From Albugo candida (taxonomy: Eukaryota; Oomycota; Peronosporomycetes; Albuginales; Albuginaceae): a DNA stretch of 64,000 nt. Made by a program: the position numbers and the translations under genes. The first letter of the stretch is position 1, and each line of letters opens with the position of its first letter. The stretch covers positions 310,001 through 374,000 of the forward strand of contig CAJNAR010000146.1 of the NCBI GenBank assembly GCA_905220665.1, read 5' to 3'. The notes under the pieces are model-generated. The model had not been told where the DNA came from and did not search any database. It worked only from the letters and a program-made list of their open reading frames with translations. Positions 12,305 to 22,414 of the stretch are shown piece by piece.

Positions 12305-12435
12305 ATGATCCAGCCGGAAAAACACACCTCAAATAGTGTACACGACAATGACGCAGACTTTCTCACTTTCATTTCTTTATTCTCATTACTAGCAAACAAT
12401 CGAAAAATACAAGAATGTTACGCGGAAGTCGACCG

Positions 12436-13251
12436 TCATGCTTGTCTTGGTGAGCTTGTAGCCCGTTGCGCGGCACGATTCCTCTCGTGGGATTGTAGAT
12501 AGGTCTGAGGACGCCGAATAATCTTTTGCAAATCTTGCAACTCTTTACGCATTTCTTCCATGAAATCAGGCGTTTGACTGTCATTTGCTGAACATAACAC
12601 CCGCTCAGTGAATCGTAAAATGTGCTGCTTCATGAGGATTTTTTCTTTAGCAATGCCGTTGTATTGCCGATACGACACAGTTGCTACGATAGAAACAAAG
12701 TGAGACACGTGCCGGATGATCGAAGTAGCTTGTGCATAGGTCTGTCACGTACCCATTTGCCGACTGTGTAGATTTTGTAGTTCGGAAGCATTAAATTGTT
12801 GTTGCATATCGCGCAGCTCATTTTTTGTATTGTACAAAATTTGCCGCATTTGAATCAATTTTCGCTCGGCTGCAAACAAGCGCTGCTTCAAAGCTTGATT
12901 CCATTCATGCAAACCATGTAAATCTGCACGATCTGACGAGTTGACTTCATCGTCATTCGGCGACTCCAAAATTGCGGTCACTACTTCTCCATCATTCTGT
13001 GGAGGGGAAATGCGTCCTCGTGCATTCGGTGTTATAGAGTCATTTTCGAGGGCACTTGAAGGATAGTGAGAAATGCCGAGTAACGGTCCATCGATAAACA
13101 GAGGAATAATTCGTTTTGTCCGGATTCGACAAAGTGCACAACGTCCGAAACGGGTTATCATTTGCTCAATACAGGCGAAATGGAACACATGCCCGCAAGG
13201 TAATGCCGCATGATCACGCAGTAACTCTTCCAAACAAATTGCACATGACAT
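12436..13251 (-). CDS. RING-finger E3 ligase, TRAIP-like
   Basis: Probable ubiquitin ligase. Exon 1 is 13251-12753 and exon 2 is 12683-12436. The 69-bp intron starts GTACGT and ends CGTAG, and the join is in phase 1, giving 248 residues. Exon 1 opens at its ATG directly with a C3HC4 RING: CAICLEELLRDHAALPCGHV, then FHFACIEQM and CALCRIRTKR, which resembles the N-terminal RING of TRAIP, a replication-stress ligase (family resemblance only). A linker rich in N, S and D is followed by a coiled coil (about residues 118-165) that continues into exon 2 (MEEMRKELQDLQKII). The C-terminus is basic and Ser/Arg/Gln-rich. If unspliced, exon 1 ends after LHSRQMGT. A generic RING/coiled-coil protein is the alternative. 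Confidence 0.75.
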
Positions 13252-13879
13252 CGTTCCTGCCGTTTGGATAATAATACGCAGACCAGACTTTTATGATGAG
13301 CAAGTCATTTTCAATCACAGACACGTCTTGGTACAGAGAAAGATTTGAACTATTGATTTTGATCCATTATTGATGATTTTTTTCTTTGAAGTAACGGTTT
13401 CCAGAATTGCAAAGAGAATTCGTGAATGATGTATCCCGATGGATGCCATCAACTAATCGAATCAGTAAAGTGATGGTCATGAAGTGGAATGATTGTCAAT
13501 GTTGGCGACATCTTTCGGAATTTCTAGAGCCGAACAAAGATCTGTCGCAACCCCGCTTTGTGACCATCCTTTATGCTTCTCATACGTATCGCGGTAACAT
13601 GAACATGTATCCAGGCATAAATCACTTGACTCGTAAAGAGCGCACTTCGCGATTGAGAATTGCGATTATACTGTGCAAGAATTGCTGAACATACTTAAAC
13701 GCGGCAACATATCAAACCAATGTCCATGTCTCCAATGCTTTGTATTGTGTGAGCAGCGTAGATTGTATTTTCTTGTATACTGGAGTAAGCGTGAATAGTA
13801 TGAAGATTTCGATATATATACACGTGTTCCAGTCTTTCTCCCTTCGATGACTTCGACTCGGATGTCAGGTCGATCCATT
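13252..13879. other. Intergenic, no gene seen
   Basis: A 93-codon open frame on the plus strand (13407-13688) starts at TTG and has no recognisable motif. I see no RNA gene or repeat here. Confidence 0.4.
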
Positions 13880-14278
13880 TTAGACTTCGACGCTACCCAA
13901 ATATGCTTGCATATCGTGTCGCTTGCCTTGAATTCCTCGACCTTGTAATTACCACTAACAAGCTGACGTCTTCTCTACGTTTAATTCACTATGAATCCAT
14001 GTCGTAAAATGAATCTCATGTTCTGCAGGATGTACCATCGGGACAAGCGCTTTCATTATAATGAGCATCGCAGACTTGCTGCATGTGAGAATTTAAGGTG
14101 TGCCCTGGCTGATTGATGCAAACGGCCAATTGCAGTGAAATTAAGATTTCCCTTAAAATATCTTGTAAGTTAGCTGAGCAGTGGTGGCTTCTTTCGCACT
14201 TCCTTCACATCATGTGGGATGATTCTTGGATTCTCGACTTAAGTACGATATACACCCCAGAGGTTTATTGAAAGTCAT
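13880..14278 (-). CDS. Small Cys-containing protein, unrecognised
   Basis: Tentative three-exon model: 14278-14256, 14202-14036 and 13941-13880, joined across introns of 53 and 94 bp, giving about 83 residues. The central exon is the main evidence: an open frame with six Cys (KCERSHHCSANLQDILREI, then AVCINQPGH, QQVCDAHYNESACPDG). The last exon ends QGKRHDMQAYLGSVEV before TAA. The second intron is longer than usual, and other acceptors in it would give different tails. An overlapping frame (HEIHFTTWIHSELN) competes for part of the DNA. No family is recognised. It is divergent from the plus-strand GTPase gene, 77 bp away. Confidence 0.35.
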
Positions 14279-14355
14279 TTTATTTTAGCATATCGGTTGC
14301 TGCAAAGTGATGGGAACCGTCACCATTCCTCTATTACAAGAAGCTTATTTGAACA

Positions 14356-15989
14356 ATGAGCATGCTGCCTCAGTCTCCTTCTGTTGCTCCATCACCATCA
14401 AGTGACGCCATGAAGACGAATCCTGTACAGAGAAAGGTAGATAATGATCACGAATATCTACGATTTTATGTGGATCCAGTTCTGATGCCTCTGATTGAGA
14501 CATTACTGCTGTATCAACCTCAATGCATACACGAATTCATTCGTGACTATACCGATGACAGCAAGGTAAAAAGATTCCAGCATCGAAAATATACTTTTCC
14601 ATCACGCCGGTCTGGTATCCGAGATGGAATGGTCGAGTACATGTCAAGCAAAGTAATTCCTCTGATGGATGATTTGTCAAGACAGATTTTGAAGAGGAGA
14701 CCTGCCAATGTGCGAGGTAATGCATGTCACCGCGCTTACTGCTTAGCGATCTAACGGAATTTTTCTTCATAAGAATTTATTAGATCAAGTGTCGCAGCTC
14801 GTATGACCCATGAAAAAATGAAAACGCAGGAGCTTGCGTATGATGAACTTGCAATCGGAAGCCGCATAATGTGCCGATATAAAGGCCGACCGCGAGCGTT
14901 TCCTGGCTTTGTCGAACGACTCAGTCCGGATGGGGAACACTTTGATATCGTGTATGACGACGGTCGAAAAGAAAAAAATGTGCACAGGCTGTGTGTGCAC
15001 AAAGAAATTCCTTCCGACGAATCCCTATTACGTGGCAAAGATACTGTATTGTCTAACACAAAAATGGATATGGTATTACTCGTTATCGGGCTTGATGGGG
15101 CCGGAAAAACCACTCTTTTGTCTACATTGCAGGGTGATCCCGAGAAGGAGCACGTATCTAGCGCTGGGTTTTCTTCTACTACATTTGAAATTGCAGGGGG
15201 AACAGCCACCTTCTATGACCTCGGAGGTGGGCCCGCTTTTAGGAACGTCTGGGAAGAATATTATGCTGATGTAAAGAAGCTATATTGATAAGATCGCATT
15301 GTATTGATATATTTATTCATTAGGTTCATGGCGTCGTTTTCGTGGTGGACACATCAGCGCGTACTTTGATAGATGAAGCGACTTCAACACTCAATAGAGT
15401 AGCTTCGGATGAGCGGATAAAACAAAAACCAATACTGATGTGCGTAGTACTGACTGTCATTTCATACATTAATAGGGTGCTCTTTAGTTTTGCGAACAAA
15501 CAGGATGTTTCGAGTGCTATGAACGAAAATGTCATCACTTTAAAGTTCCACCTTGATGAATCAGAGCGTGTCAAACTTGTTCCGTGCATTGCAAAGCCTT
15601 CTCGGAACAAAGATCTGGTGGATGAGAGACTAGAGCAAGGTTTAAAATGGCTTCTCGAAGTGGTCTCATGCGACTTTTATAAAATTGATGGTCGCGTACA
15701 AGTAGACCGAATGAAGAAAAAACAATTAGATTTTGAGCGTAAAGAAGCTCAACGAGCCCGTGTCATGGCTTGGAGAGAAGATAAGGAACGAATTGAGATG
15801 TTTCGGCATGATACACATGCTAAGGAAACTATTTTGACGATCAATACAAGAAGTGAGATGGATGTTCGAGATTTTACAACTAATAAAGCAATTATATGCT
15901 GGAATTGCAGCATACGACCAGCCGTGACGAAATGTGCGGCTTCCAAATGGATGCCTGTTTGCGATGAATGTGCACGATCGCTGAAATAA
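14356..15989 (+). CDS. ARL13B-like GTPase fused to DPY30-like and Tudor-like domains
   Basis: Exons 14356-14716, 14774-15270, 15324-15439 and 15488-15989 join over introns of 57, 53 and 48 bp to give 491 residues. Residues about 30-65 (PVLMPLIETLLLYQPQCIHE then FIRDYTDD) resemble a DPY30/RIIa docking helix pair. Residues about 148-195 (GSRIMCRYKGRPRAFPGFVE then FDIVYDDG) resemble a Tudor-like barrel. From about 218 comes an ARF-type GTPase: GLDGAGKTT (P-loop), YDLGGGPAFR (the ARL13 form of switch II) and ANKQD. A charged helix follows (RMKKKQLDFERKEAQRARV). The C-terminus has a Cys cluster, ICWNCSIRPAVTKCA then PVCDECARSL, which may bind zinc. ARL13B acts in cilia in other eukaryotes, which would fit the flagellated zoospores of oomycetes (inference). 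The usual N-terminal lipidation site cannot exist behind this extension. Confidence 0.8.
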
Positions 15990-16700
15990 GCAGCAGTATC
16001 ATTATGGCTGTTCGCTACTTTTTACTGAATGAGAGCTGTATAAACTGCATTTGGCGAGCAAGATCAAAGAACAATTTTCTTCGGGTCAATGGACTACGAC
16101 AGTAAAAGAACCAATCGAAGTTACTAACGAATATTACAGCCACAACTCACACGCAAGTAGAACAGATCCAACACAAAGTCTGGAGCTCTATTACGCCTTG
16201 TGCTAGTAGGGAGCCGATTCTAGCTATCAACAGAGTTGATTGTCCGCTCCTGAACTCTGACTTGAAGCTAACGCACTTACACGAATAGAACAACCCAAGG
16301 CCGCTGCTCTGGCTACGCCTTACTGCTTGACAACAAAATACCGCTTGATTAAGCATGTCGAGGAACGTGAATTGGCAGGACCGGAAACTGATGGACGAAA
16401 TTGTTCAGTGCTGGACGTCAATGCGGGAATCAAATAGTCGAAATGATTTTATGAAGTTCGCCCGCAATCGCGGATGAGTTCATTCAACATGTGTTAGTCT
16501 GTGGTTCGCCATGTGGTTCTGGGCGACGTGCTACGGGATCGCGGCTGACATTTATTACCAACTTTGCTAATGTATAATGGGATGGCCGTTCATGCTTTCG
16601 ACTATCATGCAGTCATGTGGTGCCATGCCTGGATTGTTCACAACAGACAATATCTATCCAGAAGTTTTGTAGATATTCCCAGTAAAGAGGTTACACACCA
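15990..16700. other. Intergenic, no gene seen
   Basis: No frame with a family signature. The convergent GTPase and hydrolase genes flank it, so it probably holds two 3' ends. Confidence 0.45.
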
Positions 16701-18300
16701 CTAGAGTTTTGATTTGCTAGGTAGTAGGCTGGGTGCGATCGTTGTGGCTGCTTGGATAATCCTACATTGAGATTTCTCGTCCATGCTAGTACCCACTGTG
16801 TTCCCATATTGCACTTCGCCATGAAGCAGGGTGAGAAACGCACAAACTGCGTGACCGAGCGCCAAGCTGCGAGGAGAGAGCATGTAATGAAATTGATGAC
16901 TTGCGTGTGGAAATTCGAGATAGACGTCCCCAATGATCGGTTTGTCAGATGTTACATTACGGTATTGGTGAATCGATTCAACGAATAGTGCAGAATCCGC
17001 GCAGGGTACAAGGGCATCTTCAACTCCATGTGCAACAAAAAAAGGTGGTAATCTCATGTTGACGCCCTCTTCACTATATTTTCGGATCCAATACAGCGGA
17101 GAGGCTTCTTCAAATGCATTAGGTGCATCTTCGATTGAAGTTTGCATTATGAGAGCCCCCAAGCCTTCGATGAAACGATGGTCTCGGATTCTCTTGTAAT
17201 AAAGTCCATGACGATCGGTAAAATCATGCACACCGTAAAGGTCGATGCAAGCTTTGACACTCGTATCAACGTCCTCAAAACCAGGCTGATATATGCTATT
17301 ACAGGATGTGAGTGCAACGAGGGCCGCCAAGTGACCGCCAGCAGACTCCCCGGCAGCAACAATGTAGTCCGAGTTGGCTTGGTATCGCGTAGATCCATGC
17401 CGGCGCAAAAATGCAATTCCATGCTTCAAATCTATGAGTTGTGTTGGAAATCTCACAATGGGGGACAGCCGATAGTCAAGCACGCATACAACCCAGCCCA
17501 GCATTGCAATCTAATAAAGGATGCTTTGGTCATACGAATGGAGTACAGAAGCGTTTGTAGGGTCACACGAACCTGGTAGACAAATGAATAAGGTGGATGC
17601 TTACGACTTCCAACCATCCATCCTCCTCCATGAATATAAATCAAGATGGGTGCATTAGTTACGTTACTCCGCCGATACACGTTCATCCTCAGATGCTTGA
17701 GGTTGTATCGCCCGAAATGCATGTACGTGACGTTTTCCTCTTTGATAACATCGGGATAACACCACGGCACTAGTATTGATTGTGGGAATGGAAGCCAGAT
17801 GCAGCACCATTCTTTCCATGTCAAAATTCCGATCGTATTGATTAGCTTTGGTGGCAAGCCTGAAGCACGCAATGCTTTGCGTATGAAATGTTTTGAGCCC
17901 AAATTGTATTCTAGTAATTTGAAAAACCGAACGATGGAAATGGAATGCACAACGGCCGCAAAAGACCCTATCCAGGTCGAGAGTAACAAAGGATGAAACC
18001 GAACCACGTTACAAAGTAGAGCAATGTCGAATAGAACAAGCTTGGAAGAAAATTCAGACGGGATAGTATTGAAGATGAATGTGAGTGGCGTCTGCGTCGT
18101 TGCATCGATAAGTCAGAAAATGATATAAAACGACAAAGCAAGCTGACACAACTCACATCGAAAGTGGTCTGAGAAACCTTCAATTGCCTGGAGGCAGTAT
18201 GCAGTATCGTTGTGAGAATGAGATAAGCATATTTGAGTTGTGTGATAGGCATCTTGGCCATTCTCGCGAGGACGAATCGAAAAGTGAAGCAATGCACCAT
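16701..18300 (-). CDS. Alpha/beta-hydrolase (carboxylesterase/lipase-like), membrane-linked
   Basis: Likely an esterase or lipase. Exons 18300-18157, 18091-17573 and 17510-16701 give 490 residues across introns of 65 bp (donor GTGAGT) and 62 bp. The oxyanion-hole motif IHGGGWMVGSRKH precedes the second intron. After it come VVCVLDYRLSP, the nucleophile elbow AAGESAGGHLAA, an acid-loop candidate HGVEDALVPC and a late histidine in FPHASHQFHY. This set fits the hormone-sensitive-lipase/prenylcysteine-esterase branch of the fold. The first 90 residues include hydrophobic stretches (KYAYLILTTILHTA; HPLLLSTWIGSFAAVVHSIS), so the enzyme is probably anchored in a membrane. The frame upstream of 18300 is open but has no ATG, so an extra 5' exon is possible. 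Substrate unknown. Confidence 0.8.
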
Positions 18301-19595
18301 TATCCAGAGAAAGGCATCTTTTCTGCGTCTTTCGGGAACGACATCAACACTATCGAAAATTTTGTCGTACAATAATTATTTAAATTCAGCTGGATCAGAT
18401 TTGTACAAGAAAAAAGCAGCTTGAGAAGAAACAGCGAAATGTTTGCTTGTGTAGAGGTGTAGCTATGAGCCCATCTCTTGAGGATAAAGAGCAGCAACCA
18501 CATGAATCTCTTTTCCAATAAAACCTGTTTAAGTGTATACTATCCAAGGATATCATGCATCCACGTAAAACTCGGATCTTGCGAGCTATTGATTATGGTT
18601 TGATGTGCCTAGAGTATGTGCTACTGTAGAGTTTTATCCCATAAAAATTGGGATTGTTTGTCAAAGCAGCTAGCAAGAGAGTAGATCGAGCAGAAGCCAT
18701 GAATTGTTTATGAGATTTTTAGCAAATTTCTGTCTCCTTATAGTTTCTTATAAAATATACCCCGAATAAATCAAGTGGATGGAGAGTTTTCAAGTGCAAT
18801 GCTTGCTGAGCTTTTTGCTCCATCTATCTCGACTATATAAAGACACCAACTCCGAACGTGTTGCGTGATCCGTGTACGTGATACATGATGCACAAGCCTC
18901 ATCCATGCAGCACAAATGCTCGCAACTACAAAGAATGTGTAAGCCACCCACAACTTTATGCTGGAAGGATAAGTGATCTATGCAGCATCCAAACACTACT
19001 TCCACTATCAAACATGCTTAATGGTAAAGCGTGTGGACTGGGGGACTGAGAGAATGCTAAGGCTTTTGACAGGTTTCATTGAATCAGGAATCAGCCTCAA
19101 TCCGAGACCTTTCTGTAGCAGCCTCAGTGAAGTGGTTCGATTGGCTACTTCGATGTTCGAAACCCTGGAGGTGCCGCTTTGATGGTGATAGACGTCAACT
19201 GGATTTTATAAAGTCGCATCGCGCTCAGAACCTTTCCTTTCGCCTCGTCTTAGCTCGCCCAAAAAGCTAAATACGGTTTTAATACCACTAGCAAGGCAGA
19301 ATTCTATTTAATTTTGTTACATGCGAGGCATGATATCGATAAAAGTTATTGTTTGCGAGCACATACCAGCTATTTCATGCTTCGTTAGTATATATTTATT
19401 GCTTCCGAGTGATCCAAACGGAACTTGCAGAGTCGCTTGCTTGCTGCCTGCATTTAGTTTAAATTAGAATTCAACAATTCGAATGATAGCAGTGGCCAAA
19501 AGATGAACAAAATAACGCTTTAATGCTGGCGGTTATGCAACGCATTTTTACGATATGTTTTGACTTCAACTCGACTCACGATTACGATTTGCGCT
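18301..19595. other. Intergenic, no gene seen
   Basis: Low-complexity, AT-rich, with only short frames (under 75 codons). It separates the divergent hydrolase and IQ-motif genes and probably carries both promoters. Confidence 0.45.
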
Positions 19596-21740
19596 ATGTT
19601 ATGTTTTCTTGGTCAGGATGTTATAGTTCAGAAGGTTATATCAACGGCGATAGCATTAGGGTGTCTGGCATTGCTGCATTCGCTTTTGGAGCAGAATAAT
19701 GAACCCATAAGTCATCACGAACCAAAAAGACACACATCTGATAACGAGAAGTTGAATCAGCCTGGAACTGAGAGACCTAGTTTTGATCAAAGTGAACAGG
19801 CCATGTCGCCAAGATCCGGGGAAATATTTGGAGTAACACCCGATTGCAAGCGTATTGGAGCTCAGCAGGAAGTTTATAATCTTCTAAAGCTTAGCGAGAA
19901 GTACGTGAACGTCATAAAATACGTCGAGCACGACGAGTCAAGATTTCGAGGTGGTCACAAGCGTAGAAATGGGATTGAGTCACGTCGTGAAACAAAGACA
20001 GCAAGTTACCGCGCAGTGCGTACAAGAAAGTCGAGGTATGTACTGACTTCAATTTCAAATAATCACAAATGCGAGAAAGCAGAAACACCAACGCCTTTAT
20101 CAACACCTCCACGCTCATATTCAACCACATCTACGTGTTCTTCTCCTCCGTCACCATTCTCTCAATCTGGAAATAATCATCTGAAGATTCATCCTTTGTC
20201 AACCGATGCAGATACACGGTACAAGCACAATGAGAGTGATAATCCATCTTACGTTCATGCGCTTGATTTACAATTTAAGCGTGATGATTTATCAAATAAT
20301 TTTCGCAGCAATAACTATAACAATCCAATACTACTCGAAAATCAGAAAAGCTGTGAGAATGGATGGAAAGAACGCACCTTTCAAACAAATCAAACAGGAG
20401 GTGACAATCAAGTGGCGCTTACAACAGGCCTCATATCTCCGGAAGACTGGCTTTTGCATAGACAGAAGTCTAAAACGCAAACATTCCGCACTCACCTCAC
20501 TAAAAGACCAAAAGGAGACGAAAGACGGCAACTACAATTAGTTGCTCGTCGCTTATATAAGGGATTATCACTGGAAAAGAGACTTCGATTTGTGTCGAGA
20601 CGTATTTATTGTAAAGTCGTTTTCAATCGATTCAAACTAAGAAAAAAAATCAATGCAGGTCTGTGCCGCTTCCAAGCATTGTGGAGAGGAAACCAATGCA
20701 GGACCCGGCGAGCAAAGTTACTTCTGATCAGAGAGTGGATAAAACGAAAGCACAGTCAGTCGAAGAAACACGCTTTATTCCATTTTGTTTGTATTCACAT
20801 CACGAAGAAGAAGGTCTTCCAGGCTATTAAGAGCAACTCAGTTGATCGAAAGAATGCAGGAAGCCATATATCCGAGTTTATCCAGCGGTGGCTAGAACGA
20901 AGCAAAAGACTCGAACAAAGTAAGCTCGAAAAGTGCAGGAAGAGACGTCAACAAAGAGACAAGTATCTACGATTTAGGTTTCTGCTTTTTTCAACTTTGA
21001 GCAGAAATGAATTGGATTCGAATACACTGACGAACGAGTTGAAACGCTGGGTGTCTCGTGTACTGGCACAGATTGACTGCGAATGCAGAGTGATTCCACC
21101 TTCCGACTTGAGTTTCGAAAAAGGAAAACTTTTTTTCTCACTCGAATTCTCCTTTGGTCGGATGTCAGGATCTCGATTGGAACCACGGACTACCAACATG
21201 GCAAAAAAAGCGGCTCATCGATTTGGTCCGCTGGTCATGGAGAGACTTATTCGTCGGCCTCAGCAGCTGCATGTGCTCAAGAGATGGGTGAATCGCGTCT
21301 TCGTATATCGTCGCCATCGCAATGCTTTTTACTGCGCCCGAATACGTATGTTCGCGGCTACATATCTCATTCAGGTAGCAATCAAGTGTCGATTCGCAAA
21401 CATGTTGCTAGCAGCAAAAAGCAGGTATTTCTACGGCATTTGCAACTGTGTTGAACTCATTCATCTTGGAACTCGCATTCGGGCGGCCATTATTTTGCAG
21501 GCAACTTGGAAGTATACTCAAGCATTTCGTTATTGGCGACGATATATCTCAGTTTGCAAAATTCGAATTGTGGTGCTAGCAGACCTCTCAAAGAAGTGCA
21601 AGGAACATATTCGGATTAAAGGGCTACATCATCTGGTGAATGAGTTTCAGTCAGCGTGGCTGACAAGCAAAATACCGGTGTCGCATCGGAGTAAGATCAG
21701 CGCTGTACTTATCCAGAAAAATTTATCAGGCTGGCGATAA
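19596..21740 (+). CDS. IQ-motif (calmodulin-binding) protein, unknown role
   Basis: One exon of 714 residues from the ATG at 19596; the frame is open upstream, but the only earlier start is a TTG. The N-terminus has a hydrophobic stretch (VISTAIALGCLALLHSLL) that could be a membrane segment. A long Ser/Thr/Asn-rich region follows, with TPPRSYSTTSTCSSPPSP. The C-terminal half is strongly basic and helical, with several IQ-like units: CRFQALWRGNQCRTRRAKLL, YLIQVAIKCRFANML, AAIILQATWKYTQAFRYW and finally AVLIQKNLSGWR, right at the stop. The last IQ unit is cut at its GWR, so the true end could lie in a further exon, but I found no good donor. No ortholog is recognised. Confidence 0.65.
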   Translation: MLCFLGQDVIVQKVISTAIALGCLALLHSLLEQNNEPISHHEPKRHTSDNEKLNQPGTERPSFDQSEQAMSPRSGEIFGVTPDCKRIGAQQEVYNLLKLSEKYVNVIKYVEHDESRFRGGHKRRNGIESRRETKTASYRAVRTRKSRYVLTSISNNHKCEKAETPTPLSTPPRSYSTTSTCSSPPSPFSQSGNNHLKIHPLSTDADTRYKHNESDNPSYVHALDLQFKRDDLSNNFRSNNYNNPILLENQKSCENGWKERTFQTNQTGGDNQVALTTGLISPEDWLLHRQKSKTQTFRTHLTKRPKGDERRQLQLVARRLYKGLSLEKRLRFVSRRIYCKVVFNRFKLRKKINAGLCRFQALWRGNQCRTRRAKLLLIREWIKRKHSQSKKHALFHFVCIHITKKKVFQAIKSNSVDRKNAGSHISEFIQRWLERSKRLEQSKLEKCRKRRQQRDKYLRFRFLLFSTLSRNELDSNTLTNELKRWVSRVLAQIDCECRVIPPSDLSFEKGKLFFSLEFSFGRMSGSRLEPRTTNMAKKAAHRFGPLVMERLIRRPQQLHVLKRWVNRVFVYRRHRNAFYCARIRMFAATYLIQVAIKCRFANMLLAAKSRYFYGICNCVELIHLGTRIRAAIILQATWKYTQAFRYWRRYISVCKIRIVVLADLSKKCKEHIRIKGLHHLVNEFQSAWLTSKIPVSHRSKISAVLIQKNLSGWR

Positions 21741-22414
21741 ATCGTATATATCTTGTGAATCTCATGAGAACCAAACAGATAAATCGGTGTTCTAGACCGA
21801 AGAAGACATTTCACATTCACTCTCCGCATGCACGCTGACGTGGCATTTTTGGACATGACTCTGGACGACTGGTATGATACCAAAACGTGTACTCGATACA
21901 TAGATGCGTCTCTCTTAATCATCGGGATTAAACACACCTCAGACATGTTGTTTGGATACTCGATGTCTCAAAGGGGATCATTCGAGCGAGTAGTTCGGAT
22001 CCATTGTCCACTTACGATATACCATTGACGGTGCAGTCGACTATTAATTGGCTTCAGTGAAATCTCCATCATCAGATCAACAAACACAAAGTACTCCTAA
22101 ACAATCAAAGTAGTCGTCATCGTCATTTACAGATCCCCTCAAGGTCTAGATTTGCGTATCAAAGGAGAATGATGATGCGTTCATGAATCCTGACTATCTC
22201 TTCGCAACTTTTACATGGACTCTGTGCTGTTGCACTGTGTCCCGGGTTAAGGAATTAACTCGGTTCAATCATGTTCTCCACCCAGATCCTCAATCCACCT
22301 AGCCTGTGTATTCAATAGCCAAAGAATACTGCTCATGATCCCAAGAATCTACAACAAAGCAATTTTACTTTCTTGATTTTTTGAACCCGCTCGTGCTTTT
22401 ACCTGCCGACCTAT
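21741..22414. other. Intergenic, no gene seen
   Basis: Lies between convergent genes. A 100-codon minus-strand frame (21647-21946) mostly lies antisense to the end of the IQ gene and has no motif. Confidence 0.45.
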
